Shown here: positions 1 to 6,929 of the stretch, in pieces | Numbering within the stretch: position 1 is the stretch's first letter | Layout: the number at the start of each line of letters is the position of its first letter | Assembly (NCBI GenBank): GCA_913061335.1 | Contig: CAJXTP010000158.1 | Coordinates: 1 to 6,977 of the forward strand | Length of the DNA stretch: 6,977 bases | Source of the DNA: an uncultured Loktanella sp. | GTDB taxonomy: Bacteria > Pseudomonadota > Alphaproteobacteria > Rhodobacterales > Rhodobacteraceae | Direction: 5' to 3' | Made by a program: the position numbers and the translations under genes | Notes under the pieces: model-generated | Seen by the model: the letters and a program-made list of their open reading frames with translations, nothing else | Database searches by the model: none | Told to the model about the DNA's origin: nothing

Positions 1-320
1 CGAGCATTATGCCTTTTGAGAACGGGGCCCCATTTTCGCAAGGCCGTGTGATGCCATTTGCCAAGGGTGGCGTGCTCGACGGGCCGACAACTTTTCCAAT
101 GCGCGGTGCTACCGGGTTGATGGGTGAGGCTGGGCCAGAAGCGATCATGCCGCTTGCGCGGGGTGCCGACGGTCGGCTTGGCGTGCGCTCGGCTGGCGGT
201 GGGAGCGTGAATATCAACATGCATATTTCCACTCCTGATGTGCAGGGTTTCCAACGCAGTCAGGGACAAATCGCAACCCAGATGGCGCGCGCCTTAGGCC
301 GCAGCCAGCGCAATCGTTAA
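1..320 (+). CDS. Phage/GTA tail tape measure protein, C-terminal part (5' partial)
   Basis: This is the end of a tail tape measure protein (g11 in the RcGTA cluster), the elongated protein inside the tail tube that sets tail length. The reading frame is already open at base 3 and runs without a stop to TAA at 318-320, so the ATG at base 9 is probably internal and the true start lies outside the window. About 106 residues are visible. Recognisable are the glycine-rich repeats (MPFAKGGVLDGPTTFPMRG), the GEAGPEAIMPLARG motif that is common near the C-terminus of tape measure proteins, and a basic, helical-looking end (QIATQMARALGRSQRNR) typical of Rhodobacterales GTA tape measures. RcGTA g11 is, as I recall, only a little over 200 residues, so roughly half may be present. 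It is followed after 15 bases by g12 in the same orientation. Family assignment is secure; calling it a GTA rather than a prophage gene rests on the neighbours. Confidence 0.88.
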   Translation, partial: SIMPFENGAPFSQGRVMPFAKGGVLDGPTTFPMRGATGLMGEAGPEAIMPLARGADGRLGVRSAGGGSVNINMHISTPDVQGFQRSQGQIATQMARALGRSQRNR

Positions 321-327
321 AAGGGAG
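321..327 (+). promoter_or_regulatory. Ribosome binding site of the g12-like gene
   Basis: AAGGGAG lies 8 bases before the ATG at 336, directly after the TAA of the tape measure gene. It supports that ATG as the start. Confidence 0.7.
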
Positions 328-335
328 ATTCAGCA

Positions 336-968
336 ATGGCTTTTCACGAAATGCAGTTTCCAGCGGCCCTAAGTTTTGGGTCGGTTGGCGGACCAGAGCG
401 GCGCACCGAGATCGTCACGCTCTCAAATGGATTTGAGGAACGCAACACGCCCTGGGCGCATTCACGCAGGCGCTATGATGCAGGCATCGGCTTGCGGTCG
501 CTCAATGACGTCGCCAACATTGTTGCATTTTTTGAGGCGCGTGAAGGTCAGCTTCATAGCTTTCGGTGGAAAGACTGGGGCGACTACAAGTCTTGCGCGC
601 CACTGTCGGAACCGGTGTCGTTTGATCAGTTGATCGGTATTGGCGATGAAGTGACGACCGTTATTCAGCTTGGAAAGTCATACCGATCGGGCGATCAATC
701 ATATCTGCGGCCTATTACGAAGCCTGTTGAAGGCACCGTTCGGATCGCGATTGGCGGCGACGAGATGCAAGAAACCATCGATTATACCGTTGATTTCAAG
801 ACGGGAGAGGTGATTTTTCCACATCCGCCGGATCTTGGGGTCGAGATCCGTGCAGGGTTCGAATTTGACGTGCCTGTGCGGTTTGACACCGATATCATTC
901 AGACGTCGGTTTCAAGCTTTCGGGCCGGTGATGCGCCCAATGTGCCGATTGTTGAGGTGCGTGTATGA
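336..968 (+). CDS. GTA distal tail protein, TIGR02217/DUF2460 family (g12-like)
   Basis: A 210-residue protein of the DUF2460 / TIGR02217 family, equivalent to RcGTA g12. In the RcGTA structure this protein forms the ring at the end of the tail tube that joins it to the baseplate. The N-terminus (MAFHEMQFPAALSFGSVGGPE) and following segment (RRTEIVTLSNGFEERNTPW) are characteristic, as are FFEAREGQLHSFRWKDWGDY around residues 65-84 and the C-terminal VPIVEVRV. The length is normal for the family and the frame is intact. The ATG is preceded by a good AAGGGAG site. The stop overlaps the next start in ATGA (965-968), which suggests translational coupling with the hub gene. The family is also found in some alphaproteobacterial prophages, but the gene order here is that of a GTA. 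Confidence 0.93.
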   Translation: MAFHEMQFPAALSFGSVGGPERRTEIVTLSNGFEERNTPWAHSRRRYDAGIGLRSLNDVANIVAFFEAREGQLHSFRWKDWGDYKSCAPLSEPVSFDQLIGIGDEVTTVIQLGKSYRSGDQSYLRPITKPVEGTVRIAIGGDEMQETIDYTVDFKTGEVIFPHPPDLGVEIRAGFEFDVPVRFDTDIIQTSVSSFRAGDAPNVPIVEVRV

Positions 969-1849
969 CTGTCGCGACGTTGAACACGCATCTGCAAACG
1001 GGTGCGACGCATGTCTGTAGCTGCTGGGCTGTGACCCGCCGCGACGGTGTTGTTTTTGGGTTCACCGACCATGATACGGCACTAGCATTTGATGATATTG
1101 CATTCATGCCAGACAGTGGCCTGTCGGCCAAGGCGATCACCAGCACGACGGGTCTTTCTGTTAACAACACCGAAGCCTTGGGTGTTCTCAGCGCTGACGC
1201 GATCACGGATGCAGATATTGAGGCTGGGCGCTTTGACGGCGCTGCAGTGACGATGTGGCTGGTCCGGTGGGACGATGTTGCTGACCGCGAAGTGAAGTTT
1301 ACCGGATCGATTGGTGAGATTGTACGCGAAGCGGGCACTTACCGTGCCGAGTTGCGCGGGCTAACAGAGATGTTGAACCAACCTCAGGGCCGTGCGTATT
1401 TAAAGACCTGTAGCGCGGTTTTGGGCGATGTTGGCTGCAAGGTTGGCACAAGTGATCCGGCTTTTCGGGCTGACACGGCGGTTGATGTTGTGACGGGCGA
1501 GCAAGTTTATCGGTTCGCGCTGGCAGCGCCTTATACCGACCGTTGGTTTGAAGGCGGCGTCATGCAAATACGGTCCGGCGCTGCAGTCGGTCTTGAGGCC
1601 GTGATAAAGGGCGACGAGATCGATGGGGATGAGCGTGTCATCACATTGTGGCGCCCTTTGCCGGCATCGACCATGCAAGGTGACGCAGTTTGGTTGATTG
1701 CAGGTTGCGACAAGCGCTCGGAAACTTGCCGCGTCAAATTTGATAACCTCGTTAACTTTCAGGGGTTTCCCGACATTCCTGGTGATGATTGGCTGATGAG
1801 CGTGCCGCGTTCTGACGGGGACAGCGACGGCGGGAGCATGTCGCGATGA
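965..1849 (+). CDS. GTA baseplate hub protein, DUF2163 family (g13-like)
   Basis: A 294-residue DUF2163 protein (TIGR02218 type), equivalent to RcGTA g13, the hub of the baseplate below the distal tail ring. The N-terminal part shows HVCSCWAVTRRDGVVFGFTDHD (residues 16-37), typical of the family. The C-terminal part ends with a VKFDNLVNFQGFPDIPG segment (257-273). Four cysteines, C149, C158, C248 and C255, form two pairs spaced C-x8-C and C-x6-C. As I remember it, this is the spacing of the Fe-S ligands of phage lambda tail-tip protein gpL, so an Fe-S cluster is a reasonable inference, not something the sequence proves. GAGG at 954-957 is a plausible ribosome site 7 bases before the ATG, inside the end of g12. 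The gene overlaps g12 and g14 by four bases each. Length is normal and there are no interruptions. Confidence 0.92.
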   Translation: MTVATLNTHLQTGATHVCSCWAVTRRDGVVFGFTDHDTALAFDDIAFMPDSGLSAKAITSTTGLSVNNTEALGVLSADAITDADIEAGRFDGAAVTMWLVRWDDVADREVKFTGSIGEIVREAGTYRAELRGLTEMLNQPQGRAYLKTCSAVLGDVGCKVGTSDPAFRADTAVDVVTGEQVYRFALAAPYTDRWFEGGVMQIRSGAAVGLEAVIKGDEIDGDERVITLWRPLPASTMQGDAVWLIAGCDKRSETCRVKFDNLVNFQGFPDIPGDDWLMSVPRSDGDSDGGSMSR

Positions 1850-2274
1850 CGCTGCCCCAAGAGGTCACCATCGCACGTAGGTGGGTCGGGACGCCGTATA
1901 TTCATCAAGCGTCCAGACAAGGGGTCGGATGCGATTGTCTTGGCTTGATACGCGGTATTTGGCGCGGGCTACATGGCACCGAGCCGCAGGCAATTCCGGC
2001 ATATACCGCCGATTGGTCTGAACCGCAGGGGCAAGAACAGCTTTGGACGGCAGCGGCGCGGCATCTGTGTGCTGTAGAACGAGACAGCCCGCAGGTCGGC
2101 GATGTGATCTTGTTTCGCATGCGACAAGGTGCCGTTGCCAAGCACTTGGGTATTGTCGCGTCGACGTCTTCAAACCCGACATTCATTCACGCCTATTCAG
2201 GGCACGGGGTGGTCGAAAGCCCACTGTCGGACCCATGGCGCAAGCGCATTGTCGCGCATTTCGTATTTCGATAA
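1846..2274 (+). CDS. NlpC/P60 family cell-wall peptidase of the GTA tail (g14-like)
   Basis: A 142-residue NlpC/P60 (papain-like) cysteine peptidase of the phage type TIGR02219, equivalent to RcGTA g14. Its expected role is to cleave peptide links in the recipient's peptidoglycan so that the tail can pass during DNA delivery. The catalytic cysteine is most likely C31 in CDCLGLIRG (the D-C-x-G-L motif), with H100 in AKHLGIV as the catalytic histidine and H115 (FIHAY) as the third polar residue. The GDVILF motif at 85-90 before the histidine is also typical. There is no signal peptide, as expected for a protein assembled into particles in the cytoplasm. The start overlaps the g13 stop in ATGA (1846-1849), with GGGAG at 1832-1836 as a possible ribosome site. 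Length is normal for the phage subfamily. Confidence 0.93.
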   Translation: MTLPQEVTIARRWVGTPYIHQASRQGVGCDCLGLIRGIWRGLHGTEPQAIPAYTADWSEPQGQEQLWTAAARHLCAVERDSPQVGDVILFRMRQGAVAKHLGIVASTSSNPTFIHAYSGHGVVESPLSDPWRKRIVAHFVFR

Positions 2275-2277
2275 GGA
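2272..2277 (+). promoter_or_regulatory. Ribosome binding site of the g15-like gene
   Basis: TAAGGA contains the TAA stop codon of the peptidase gene and serves as a Shine-Dalgarno sequence 9 bases before the ATG at 2287. It supports that start and couples the two genes. Confidence 0.65.
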
Positions 2278-2286
2278 ACCTTTGAT

Positions 2287-5200
2287 ATGGCCACAATCGT
2301 ACTCTCCGCAGCCGGAATGGCTCTTGGCGGATCAATTGGCGGCTCTGTTTTGGGGCTGTCTATGGCGACCATTGGGCGCGCAGCAGGGGCCGCAGCTGGC
2401 CGTTGGATCGATCAAAGATTACTTGGATCCGGCAGTGAAACGGTAGAGACGGGCCGCGTTGACCGCTTTCGCCTTACCGGAGCCAGCGAAGGTGCTGCGG
2501 TAGCCAATGTATTTGGACGGATGCGTGTATCGGGGCAGGTCATTTGGGCAACACGTTTTAAGGAAAGTGAAACGACAACGGGCGGTGGCAAAGGGGCTGG
2601 GCCGAAACCTCCAATTACTGAGTTTTCATATAGCGTGAGCCTTGCGATTGCACTTTGTGAGGGCGAGATTACCCATGTTGGGCGCATCTGGGCTGACGGG
2701 GTTGAAGTGTCACCCGCCGATCTGAATTTGCGCCTCTATAAAGGTTCGCAGACTCAGTTACCTGATCCTAAAATTGTTGCCGTCGAAGGCACCGGTTTTG
2801 CGCCAGCGTATCGCGGCACAGCCTATTTAGTTATGGAAGATCTGGAGCTTGCGCAATTTGGCAACCGTGTGCCGCAGTTGACATTTGAGGTTATGCATCC
2901 TTCCGAGGATGGAGCCACAGACACAACGGCGGACATTGCCCGCAAAATCCGTGGGGCCGCACTTATTCCAGGAACCGGTGAGTACGCGTTGGCGACAACG
3001 CCGGTGTATTTGTCGCCGGAATATGGTGAACAAGTCGCGATCAACGTGAATTCACCGCATGGTGGGACCGATTTCGAGGCAGCACTGTCATCACTTACGG
3101 GTGAGCTGCAAGAGTGTAAGTCAACGGTTTTGGTTGTGTCATGGTTTGGCTCAGACTTGCGCGCTGGCGAATGCGTGGTCGTACCAAAGGTCGAGCAAAT
3201 CGAAGTTGATGGCGACGCAATGCCTTGGCTGGTTTCGGGACAATCCCGAGGTGGTGCCGATATCGTTCCGCAACTTGATGATCGCCCTGTTTATGGCGGA
3301 ACGCCCGCAGATGCATCCGTTGTTGAGGCAATCGCAATGATGCGCGCGCAAAGCGTCGATACGGTGTTTTATCCGTTCATCTTAATGGAGCAGTTGGCGG
3401 ACAACGGGTTGATCGACCCATATTCACAAAACGCAAATCAACCGAACCTGCCATGGCGGGGGCGCATTACGACGAGTTTGGCTGCTGGCGTGACAGGCAG
3501 CCCCGATGGGACGGCCACAGCCGAGGCTGAAGTCGCCACGTTTATGGGCACGGCAAACGTTGGCGATTTTGCAATCAACGGAACGACGGTCGCTTACAGC
3601 GGTCCAACCGAGTGGCGTTACCGTAGGTTCATTCTGCATTACGCATATCTTTGTGTGGCGGCAGGTGGCGTTTCTGCATTCTGTATTGGATCAGAAATGC
3701 GTGGATTGACCCAAATCCGAGGAGCAGGTGGCAGCTTTCCAGCCGTGGACGCCCTCCGCACACTGGCAGCAGAAGTGCGCGGTATTGTCGGGCCCGATTG
3801 CAAGATCAGTTATGCCGCCGATTGGTCGGAATACCATGGATATCAGCCTGCTGGTACTGCGGATAAATTGTTTCACCTTGATCCACTTTGGGCTGATCCG
3901 AACATCGACTTCATTGGCATCGATAACTATATGCCACTTAGCGATTGGCGCGATGGGACGTTGCACAGTGATGCGGATGCGGGGTCTATTTATAATCTCT
4001 CTTACTTGCGCAGTAACATCGCAGGTGGTGAAGGTTTCGATTGGTTCTATCATTCCGCTGAGGCGCGGGATGCACAAATCCGGACACCAATTACGGATGG
4101 TGATAACGAGCCTTGGGTCTGGCGTTACAAGGATATTGAAGGCTGGTGGACCCATCAACATCATAACCGTATTAATGGTGAACGGATTGCGACTCCGACG
4201 GATTGGGTGCCGCAAAGTAAACCAATTTGGTTCACTGAACTTGGCTGCGCTGCAATCGACAAAGGCACCAATCAGCCAAATAAATTCCTTGACCCCAAGT
4301 CATCTGAATCCCAAATCCCACACTACTCTAATGGGATGCGTGACGACTTTATGCAGATGCAATACCTGCGGGCGATGATTGGGTTTTACGCAGACATCGC
4401 GAACAATCCGACATCTGTCGAATTCGATGGCCAGATGATTGACATGAGCCGCGCCCATGTTTGGGCTTGGGATGCGCGGCCATTCCCGTTTTTTCCTGCG
4501 ACAACCGCGCTTTGGTCGGACGGCGGGAACTATGCCCGTGGACACTGGCTGAATGGGCGAGCGTCAAGTAGGACTTTGGCTGATGTTGTGACCGACATCT
4601 GCGCACGGTCTGGCGTGACAACCATTGACGTCAGCAGGCTTTATGGTCTGGTCCGAGGTTACACCATTGATGATATTACATCAGCGCGATCCGCGCTTCA
4701 GCCGTTGATGGTGACCTATGGGTTTGATGCGATTGAACGCAACGGTGTTTTGTTTTTCGAAAGCCGGACCGGACTCCCTGATCATCAAGTGACGGATGAC
4801 ACGCTTGCGCTTGATCCAGAACGCGACACGCCAATCACGCTTATGCGCGCACCAAATGCCGAAGTGACCGGACGTGTGCAGCTTGGGTTTATTGATGCGG
4901 ATGCCGACTATGAAAGCGGTGTCACCGAAGCAATTCAACCAGATGAACGCGCGTACGGTGTGGCCCGCAGCGAAGTGCCATTGGCGCTGACACGTGGAGA
5001 AGGTGCGCGTACAGTGTCGCGCTGGCTACAAGAGGCTCGGCTGGCGACGGACTCGGCGCAGTTTGCGCTGCCGCCATCGCAGAACGCGATCAAAGTTGGT
5101 GACGTTGTTGATCTGTCAGCACGCGACCACAACGGGCTTTACCGGATCGACCGCATGGAAGAATCTGGGCTGCATAAGGCCGAAGCATCGCGCGTCGACC

Positions 5201-6204
5201 CCGAAGTATATCTTCCGCAAAAGTTATACGAAGAGGGGGCGACATTGACGCCACATGTAGGACCGACCCCAGTTGAAATGCTGTTCATGGACCTGCCGTT
5301 GTTGACTGGTGACGAGGACCCATATGCACCTTATGTCGCGACGTCGGCACGGCCTTGGCCGGGATCAGTGGCGCTTTATAGCAGCCCAACTGACAACAAC
5401 TATATCCTTCAGGAAGTGCTGCGCAATCGCGCCATCATAGGTCAACTGCAAACACCGTTACTGCGCGGACCAACTGGCGTTTGGGATCGGCAGGCGGGGG
5501 GCGAGGTGAAATTGCTCAGCGGTAGTTTGTCATCAGCAGAGCAAACGGCGCTGCTTAGCGGATCAAATACGCTCGCAATTGGCGACGGGACGCCGGACAT
5601 GTGGGAAATTATCCAGTTTGCCCAAACAGACCCGACAGGGACACGAAGATATGAGATTAGCCAACTGCTACGCGGTCAGGCTGGCACGTCGGGTATGATT
5701 CAAGATGCATGGCCAGCAGGGTCATTTGTGGTTGTGATGAACGGGCGTCCCGCACGAATTACGGTACCGTCTGCATCACGCGGCTTGGACAGGCACTACC
5801 GGTATGGCCCGGCAAAGCAGGCGGTAAGTTCAGCAAGCTTCAAATATGCGCTGCACGCGTTTCGGGGGAATGGCTATCGTCCCTATCCTGTTGTTCACTT
5901 GCGGCAATCGCTGGCTGGCGCCACGCACAGTTTTCAGTGGGTGCGTGCCACGCGTGTTGATGGCGATCTTTGGGGAGCAACTGAGGTCCCGTTGGGCGAA
6001 GTGTCTGAAGTCTATCAAGTCACCATCCGTCAAAATGGTAGTGTCTTGCGCCAAGAAACAGTCACAAATGCGCTGTGGATCTATTCATCTGCGGATCAAC
6101 AAAGTGATCTTGGGGCAGGCGCCTATCAGATGACGGTTGCACAGGTGTCAGACCGATACGGTGCTGGTGCTGAAACCTCAATCTCCATTACTGATCATGC
6201 CTGA
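2287..6204 (+). CDS. GTA host-interaction/tail-tip protein with TIM-barrel domain (g15-like, 'megatron')
   Basis: A 1305-residue protein equivalent to RcGTA g15 (rcc01698), the largest GTA structural protein, which forms the tail tip facing the recipient. Residues 4-40 are a glycine/alanine-rich hydrophobic segment. About 350-740 match the GTA TIM-barrel-like domain. Visible barrel elements are VDTVFYPFILME (358-369), AFCIGSEMRGLT (464-475), CKISYAADWSEYHGY (505-519), IDFIGIDNYMPLSDW (540-554), KPIWFTELGCAAIDKG (645-660) and AHVWAWDARPFPFF (723-736). E470 and E651 sit where glycoside hydrolases of clan GH-A carry their acid/base and nucleophile, but activity is unproven. About 800-970 resemble the phage-tail_3 domain (GVLFFESRTG, LQEARLATDSAQFALPP). 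The region with YEISQLLRGQAGT (1122-1134) fits the Rcc01698-like C-terminal part. The start has a TAAGGA site. The frame is intact and of normal length, and its stop is shared with the next start. Confidence 0.94.
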   Translation: MATIVLSAAGMALGGSIGGSVLGLSMATIGRAAGAAAGRWIDQRLLGSGSETVETGRVDRFRLTGASEGAAVANVFGRMRVSGQVIWATRFKESETTTGGGKGAGPKPPITEFSYSVSLAIALCEGEITHVGRIWADGVEVSPADLNLRLYKGSQTQLPDPKIVAVEGTGFAPAYRGTAYLVMEDLELAQFGNRVPQLTFEVMHPSEDGATDTTADIARKIRGAALIPGTGEYALATTPVYLSPEYGEQVAINVNSPHGGTDFEAALSSLTGELQECKSTVLVVSWFGSDLRAGECVVVPKVEQIEVDGDAMPWLVSGQSRGGADIVPQLDDRPVYGGTPADASVVEAIAMMRAQSVDTVFYPFILMEQLADNGLIDPYSQNANQPNLPWRGRITTSLAAGVTGSPDGTATAEAEVATFMGTANVGDFAINGTTVAYSGPTEWRYRRFILHYAYLCVAAGGVSAFCIGSEMRGLTQIRGAGGSFPAVDALRTLAAEVRGIVGPDCKISYAADWSEYHGYQPAGTADKLFHLDPLWADPNIDFIGIDNYMPLSDWRDGTLHSDADAGSIYNLSYLRSNIAGGEGFDWFYHSAEARDAQIRTPITDGDNEPWVWRYKDIEGWWTHQHHNRINGERIATPTDWVPQSKPIWFTELGCAAIDKGTNQPNKFLDPKSSESQIPHYSNGMRDDFMQMQYLRAMIGFYADIANNPTSVEFDGQMIDMSRAHVWAWDARPFPFFPATTALWSDGGNYARGHWLNGRASSRTLADVVTDICARSGVTTIDVSRLYGLVRGYTIDDITSARSALQPLMVTYGFDAIERNGVLFFESRTGLPDHQVTDDTLALDPERDTPITLMRAPNAEVTGRVQLGFIDADADYESGVTEAIQPDERAYGVARSEVPLALTRGEGARTVSRWLQEARLATDSAQFALPPSQNAIKVGDVVDLSARDHNGLYRIDRMEESGLHKAEASRVDPEVYLPQKLYEEGATLTPHVGPTPVEMLFMDLPLLTGDEDPYAPYVATSARPWPGSVALYSSPTDNNYILQEVLRNRAIIGQLQTPLLRGPTGVWDRQAGGEVKLLSGSLSSAEQTALLSGSNTLAIGDGTPDMWEIIQFAQTDPTGTRRYEISQLLRGQAGTSGMIQDAWPAGSFVVVMNGRPARITVPSASRGLDRHYRYGPAKQAVSSASFKYALHAFRGNGYRPYPVVHLRQSLAGATHSFQWVRATRVDGDLWGATEVPLGEVSEVYQVTIRQNGSVLRQETVTNALWIYSSADQQSDLGAGAYQMTVAQVSDRYGAGAETSISITDHA

Positions 6205-6479
6205 TGCGGCGTGCTCATCTCACTGATCTCAATATCGCAACGCGGGTGCTGCTGGCAGCACCCGCAGAGGATCATCAGGATATTGCGCAGAAACTGATCC
6301 GAAACGCGCACACGGCGGATAAATATCGCAAAAAAACGGGACGGGCCCATCCGATATGGGGGGCGGGCAGCCTGGCGGACGCATGTATGGGGCATATCAA
6401 GGCGCCGCTCCTAAAAGGGTGTGATGCGGGTTATCTGGCGTGCCTTTCAACAGTGGTAGCTGCGCTGTGTATGAAATAA
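6204..6479 (+). CDS. Small conserved protein of unknown function, probably DUF7742 family
   Basis: A 91-residue basic protein whose function I do not know. The central stretch AHTADKYRKKTGRAHPIWG followed by AGSLADACM (about residues 35-62) resembles a small protein I recall from Rhodobacterales genomes, now named DUF7742; that name is from memory and should be checked. The N-terminus (MRRAHLTDLNIATRVLLAAPAED) and the C-terminal GYLACLSTVVAALC (76-89) look helical, the latter hydrophobic. There is no signal peptide, no clear metal site and no catalytic motif I can name. The ATG overlaps the g15 stop by one base (TGATG), no good separate ribosome site is visible, and so translation probably depends on g15 termination. 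Position suggests co-transcription with the GTA genes, but it need not be part of the particle. A strong inverted repeat lies in its first codons (6242-6265). Confidence 0.75.
   Translation: MRRAHLTDLNIATRVLLAAPAEDHQDIAQKLIRNAHTADKYRKKTGRAHPIWGAGSLADACMGHIKAPLLKGCDAGYLACLSTVVAALCMK
6242..6265 (+). repeat. Perfect 10-bp GC-rich inverted repeat (hairpin) inside the small gene
   Basis: Left arm GCGGGTGCTG (6242-6251) and right arm CAGCACCCGC (6256-6265) are exact reverse complements separated by CTGG. Each arm has 8 of 10 G/C, so the RNA would fold into a very stable stem 38 bases after the g15 stop. No T-run follows, so it is not a standard intrinsic terminator. It lies in codons for RVLLAAPA and may simply come from coding constraint. 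Confidence 0.6.
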
Positions 6480-6480
6480 C

Positions 6481-6510
6481 GTGATGGCGCCCATCACAGG
6501 TTTATTCTTG
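6481..6510 (+). terminator. Possible weak rho-independent terminator after the GTA operon
   Basis: GTGATGG (6481-6487) and CCATCAC (6491-6497) form a perfect 7-bp stem with a 3-base loop (CGC), starting two bases after the TAA of the small gene. The following AGGTTTATTCTTG is T-rich but interrupted, so termination would be weak. The position, between the GTA-linked operon and cysE, is what one expects of a terminator. Confidence 0.45.
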
Positions 6511-6517
6511 GCCAAAC

Positions 6518-6538
6518 ATACCTATCTGATGTAGGTGT
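6518..6538 (+). repeat. Short inverted repeat in the cysE leader
   Basis: ATACCTA (6518-6524) can pair with TAGGTGT (6532-6538) around a 7-base loop, with one G-T wobble. It is too short to assign a role. It could be a chance repeat or a small operator or leader hairpin ahead of cysE. Confidence 0.25.
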
Positions 6539-6551
6539 TGAGCAAGATCAA

Positions 6552-6556
6552 AAGGA
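6552..6556 (+). promoter_or_regulatory. Ribosome binding site of cysE
   Basis: AAGGA lies 6 bases before the ATG at 6563 and supports that start. Having its own ribosome site and an 83-base gap fits a separate transcription unit from the GTA genes. Confidence 0.65.
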
Positions 6557-6562
6557 TAATCC

Positions 6563-6929
6563 ATGGCCGTTTCCCCATCCACGTCGTCCGTCACGTCAGT
6601 TGACCCAGTTTGGCACCGTATCCATGCTGAGGCGATAGATTCTATTGCGTCCGAACCGCTTATGGGCGGACTTGTTCACAGTGGGATTCTTCATCACAAT
6701 AACTTGGAAAGCGCGCTTGCACACCGGATCGCAATGAAACTGGCATCTGCGGAAATGTCCGAACAGATTTTGCGCGAGTTGGCCGATGATGCCATGGAGC
6801 AAGAGCCTGACCTTGCGGCCGCCGCACGTGCCGATCTTGTTGCGATCCTTGACCGCGACCCAGCGTGCCATCGGTTGTTGCAGCCATTGCTGTTCTTCAA
6901 AGGGTTTCAGGCTATTCAGGCATACCGAC
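6563..6929 (+). CDS. cysE: Serine O-acetyltransferase, N-terminal part (3' partial)
   Basis: This is the first 122 residues of serine acetyltransferase, which makes O-acetylserine from serine and acetyl-CoA, the first step of cysteine synthesis in the cytoplasm. The frame opens at ATG 6563 after AAGGA and stays open to the window end. The visible part is the helical SATase N-terminal domain: VWHRIHAEAIDSIASEPLM (residues 16-34), LESALAHRIAMKL (48-60), and near the end LLFFKGFQAIQAYR (109-122), which aligns with the E. coli CysE segment LLYLKGFHALQAYR. The left-handed beta-helix catalytic domain is missing because genomic sequence stops at 6929. The frame then continues into adapter sequence and would add about 16 false residues (PVSYTHLRAHET and on), which must not be annotated as protein. 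The gene is housekeeping rather than part of the GTA; I recall, with limited certainty, cysE lying beside GTA clusters in other Rhodobacterales. Confidence 0.93.

Noticed and set aside
9..320. The ATG at base 9 as the true start of the first gene
   Set aside because: The frame is open from base 3, there is no ribosome site, and tape measure proteins are longer; it is a fragment cut by the window start.
895..1338. A 147-residue antisense frame across the g12/g13 junction
   Set aside because: It is a shadow of two confident genes, is rich in S/T/R as expected of antisense translation, and has no ribosome site or motif.
3728..4378. A 216-residue + strand frame inside the large tail gene, and the 174-residue antisense frame at 3691-4215
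   Set aside because: Both lie fully inside a well-supported coding region in another frame, have odd composition and show no recognisable motifs.
1..6204. A complete or active prophage
   Set aside because: No integrase, repressor, replication, lysis or attachment site is visible, and the tail gene set and order are those of a GTA cluster. The upstream part is not available, so this is not absolute.
6508..6537. A sigma-70-like promoter for cysE (TTGGCC with TAGGTG 18 bases downstream)
   Set aside because: The -10 match is poor and no better box is present; not enough to call a promoter.
1..6929. CRISPR arrays, tRNA or rRNA genes, IS elements, toxin-antitoxin or defence genes
   Set aside because: Reading both strands showed no direct-repeat array, no RNA gene and no motif of such proteins; coding sequence fills almost all of the window.
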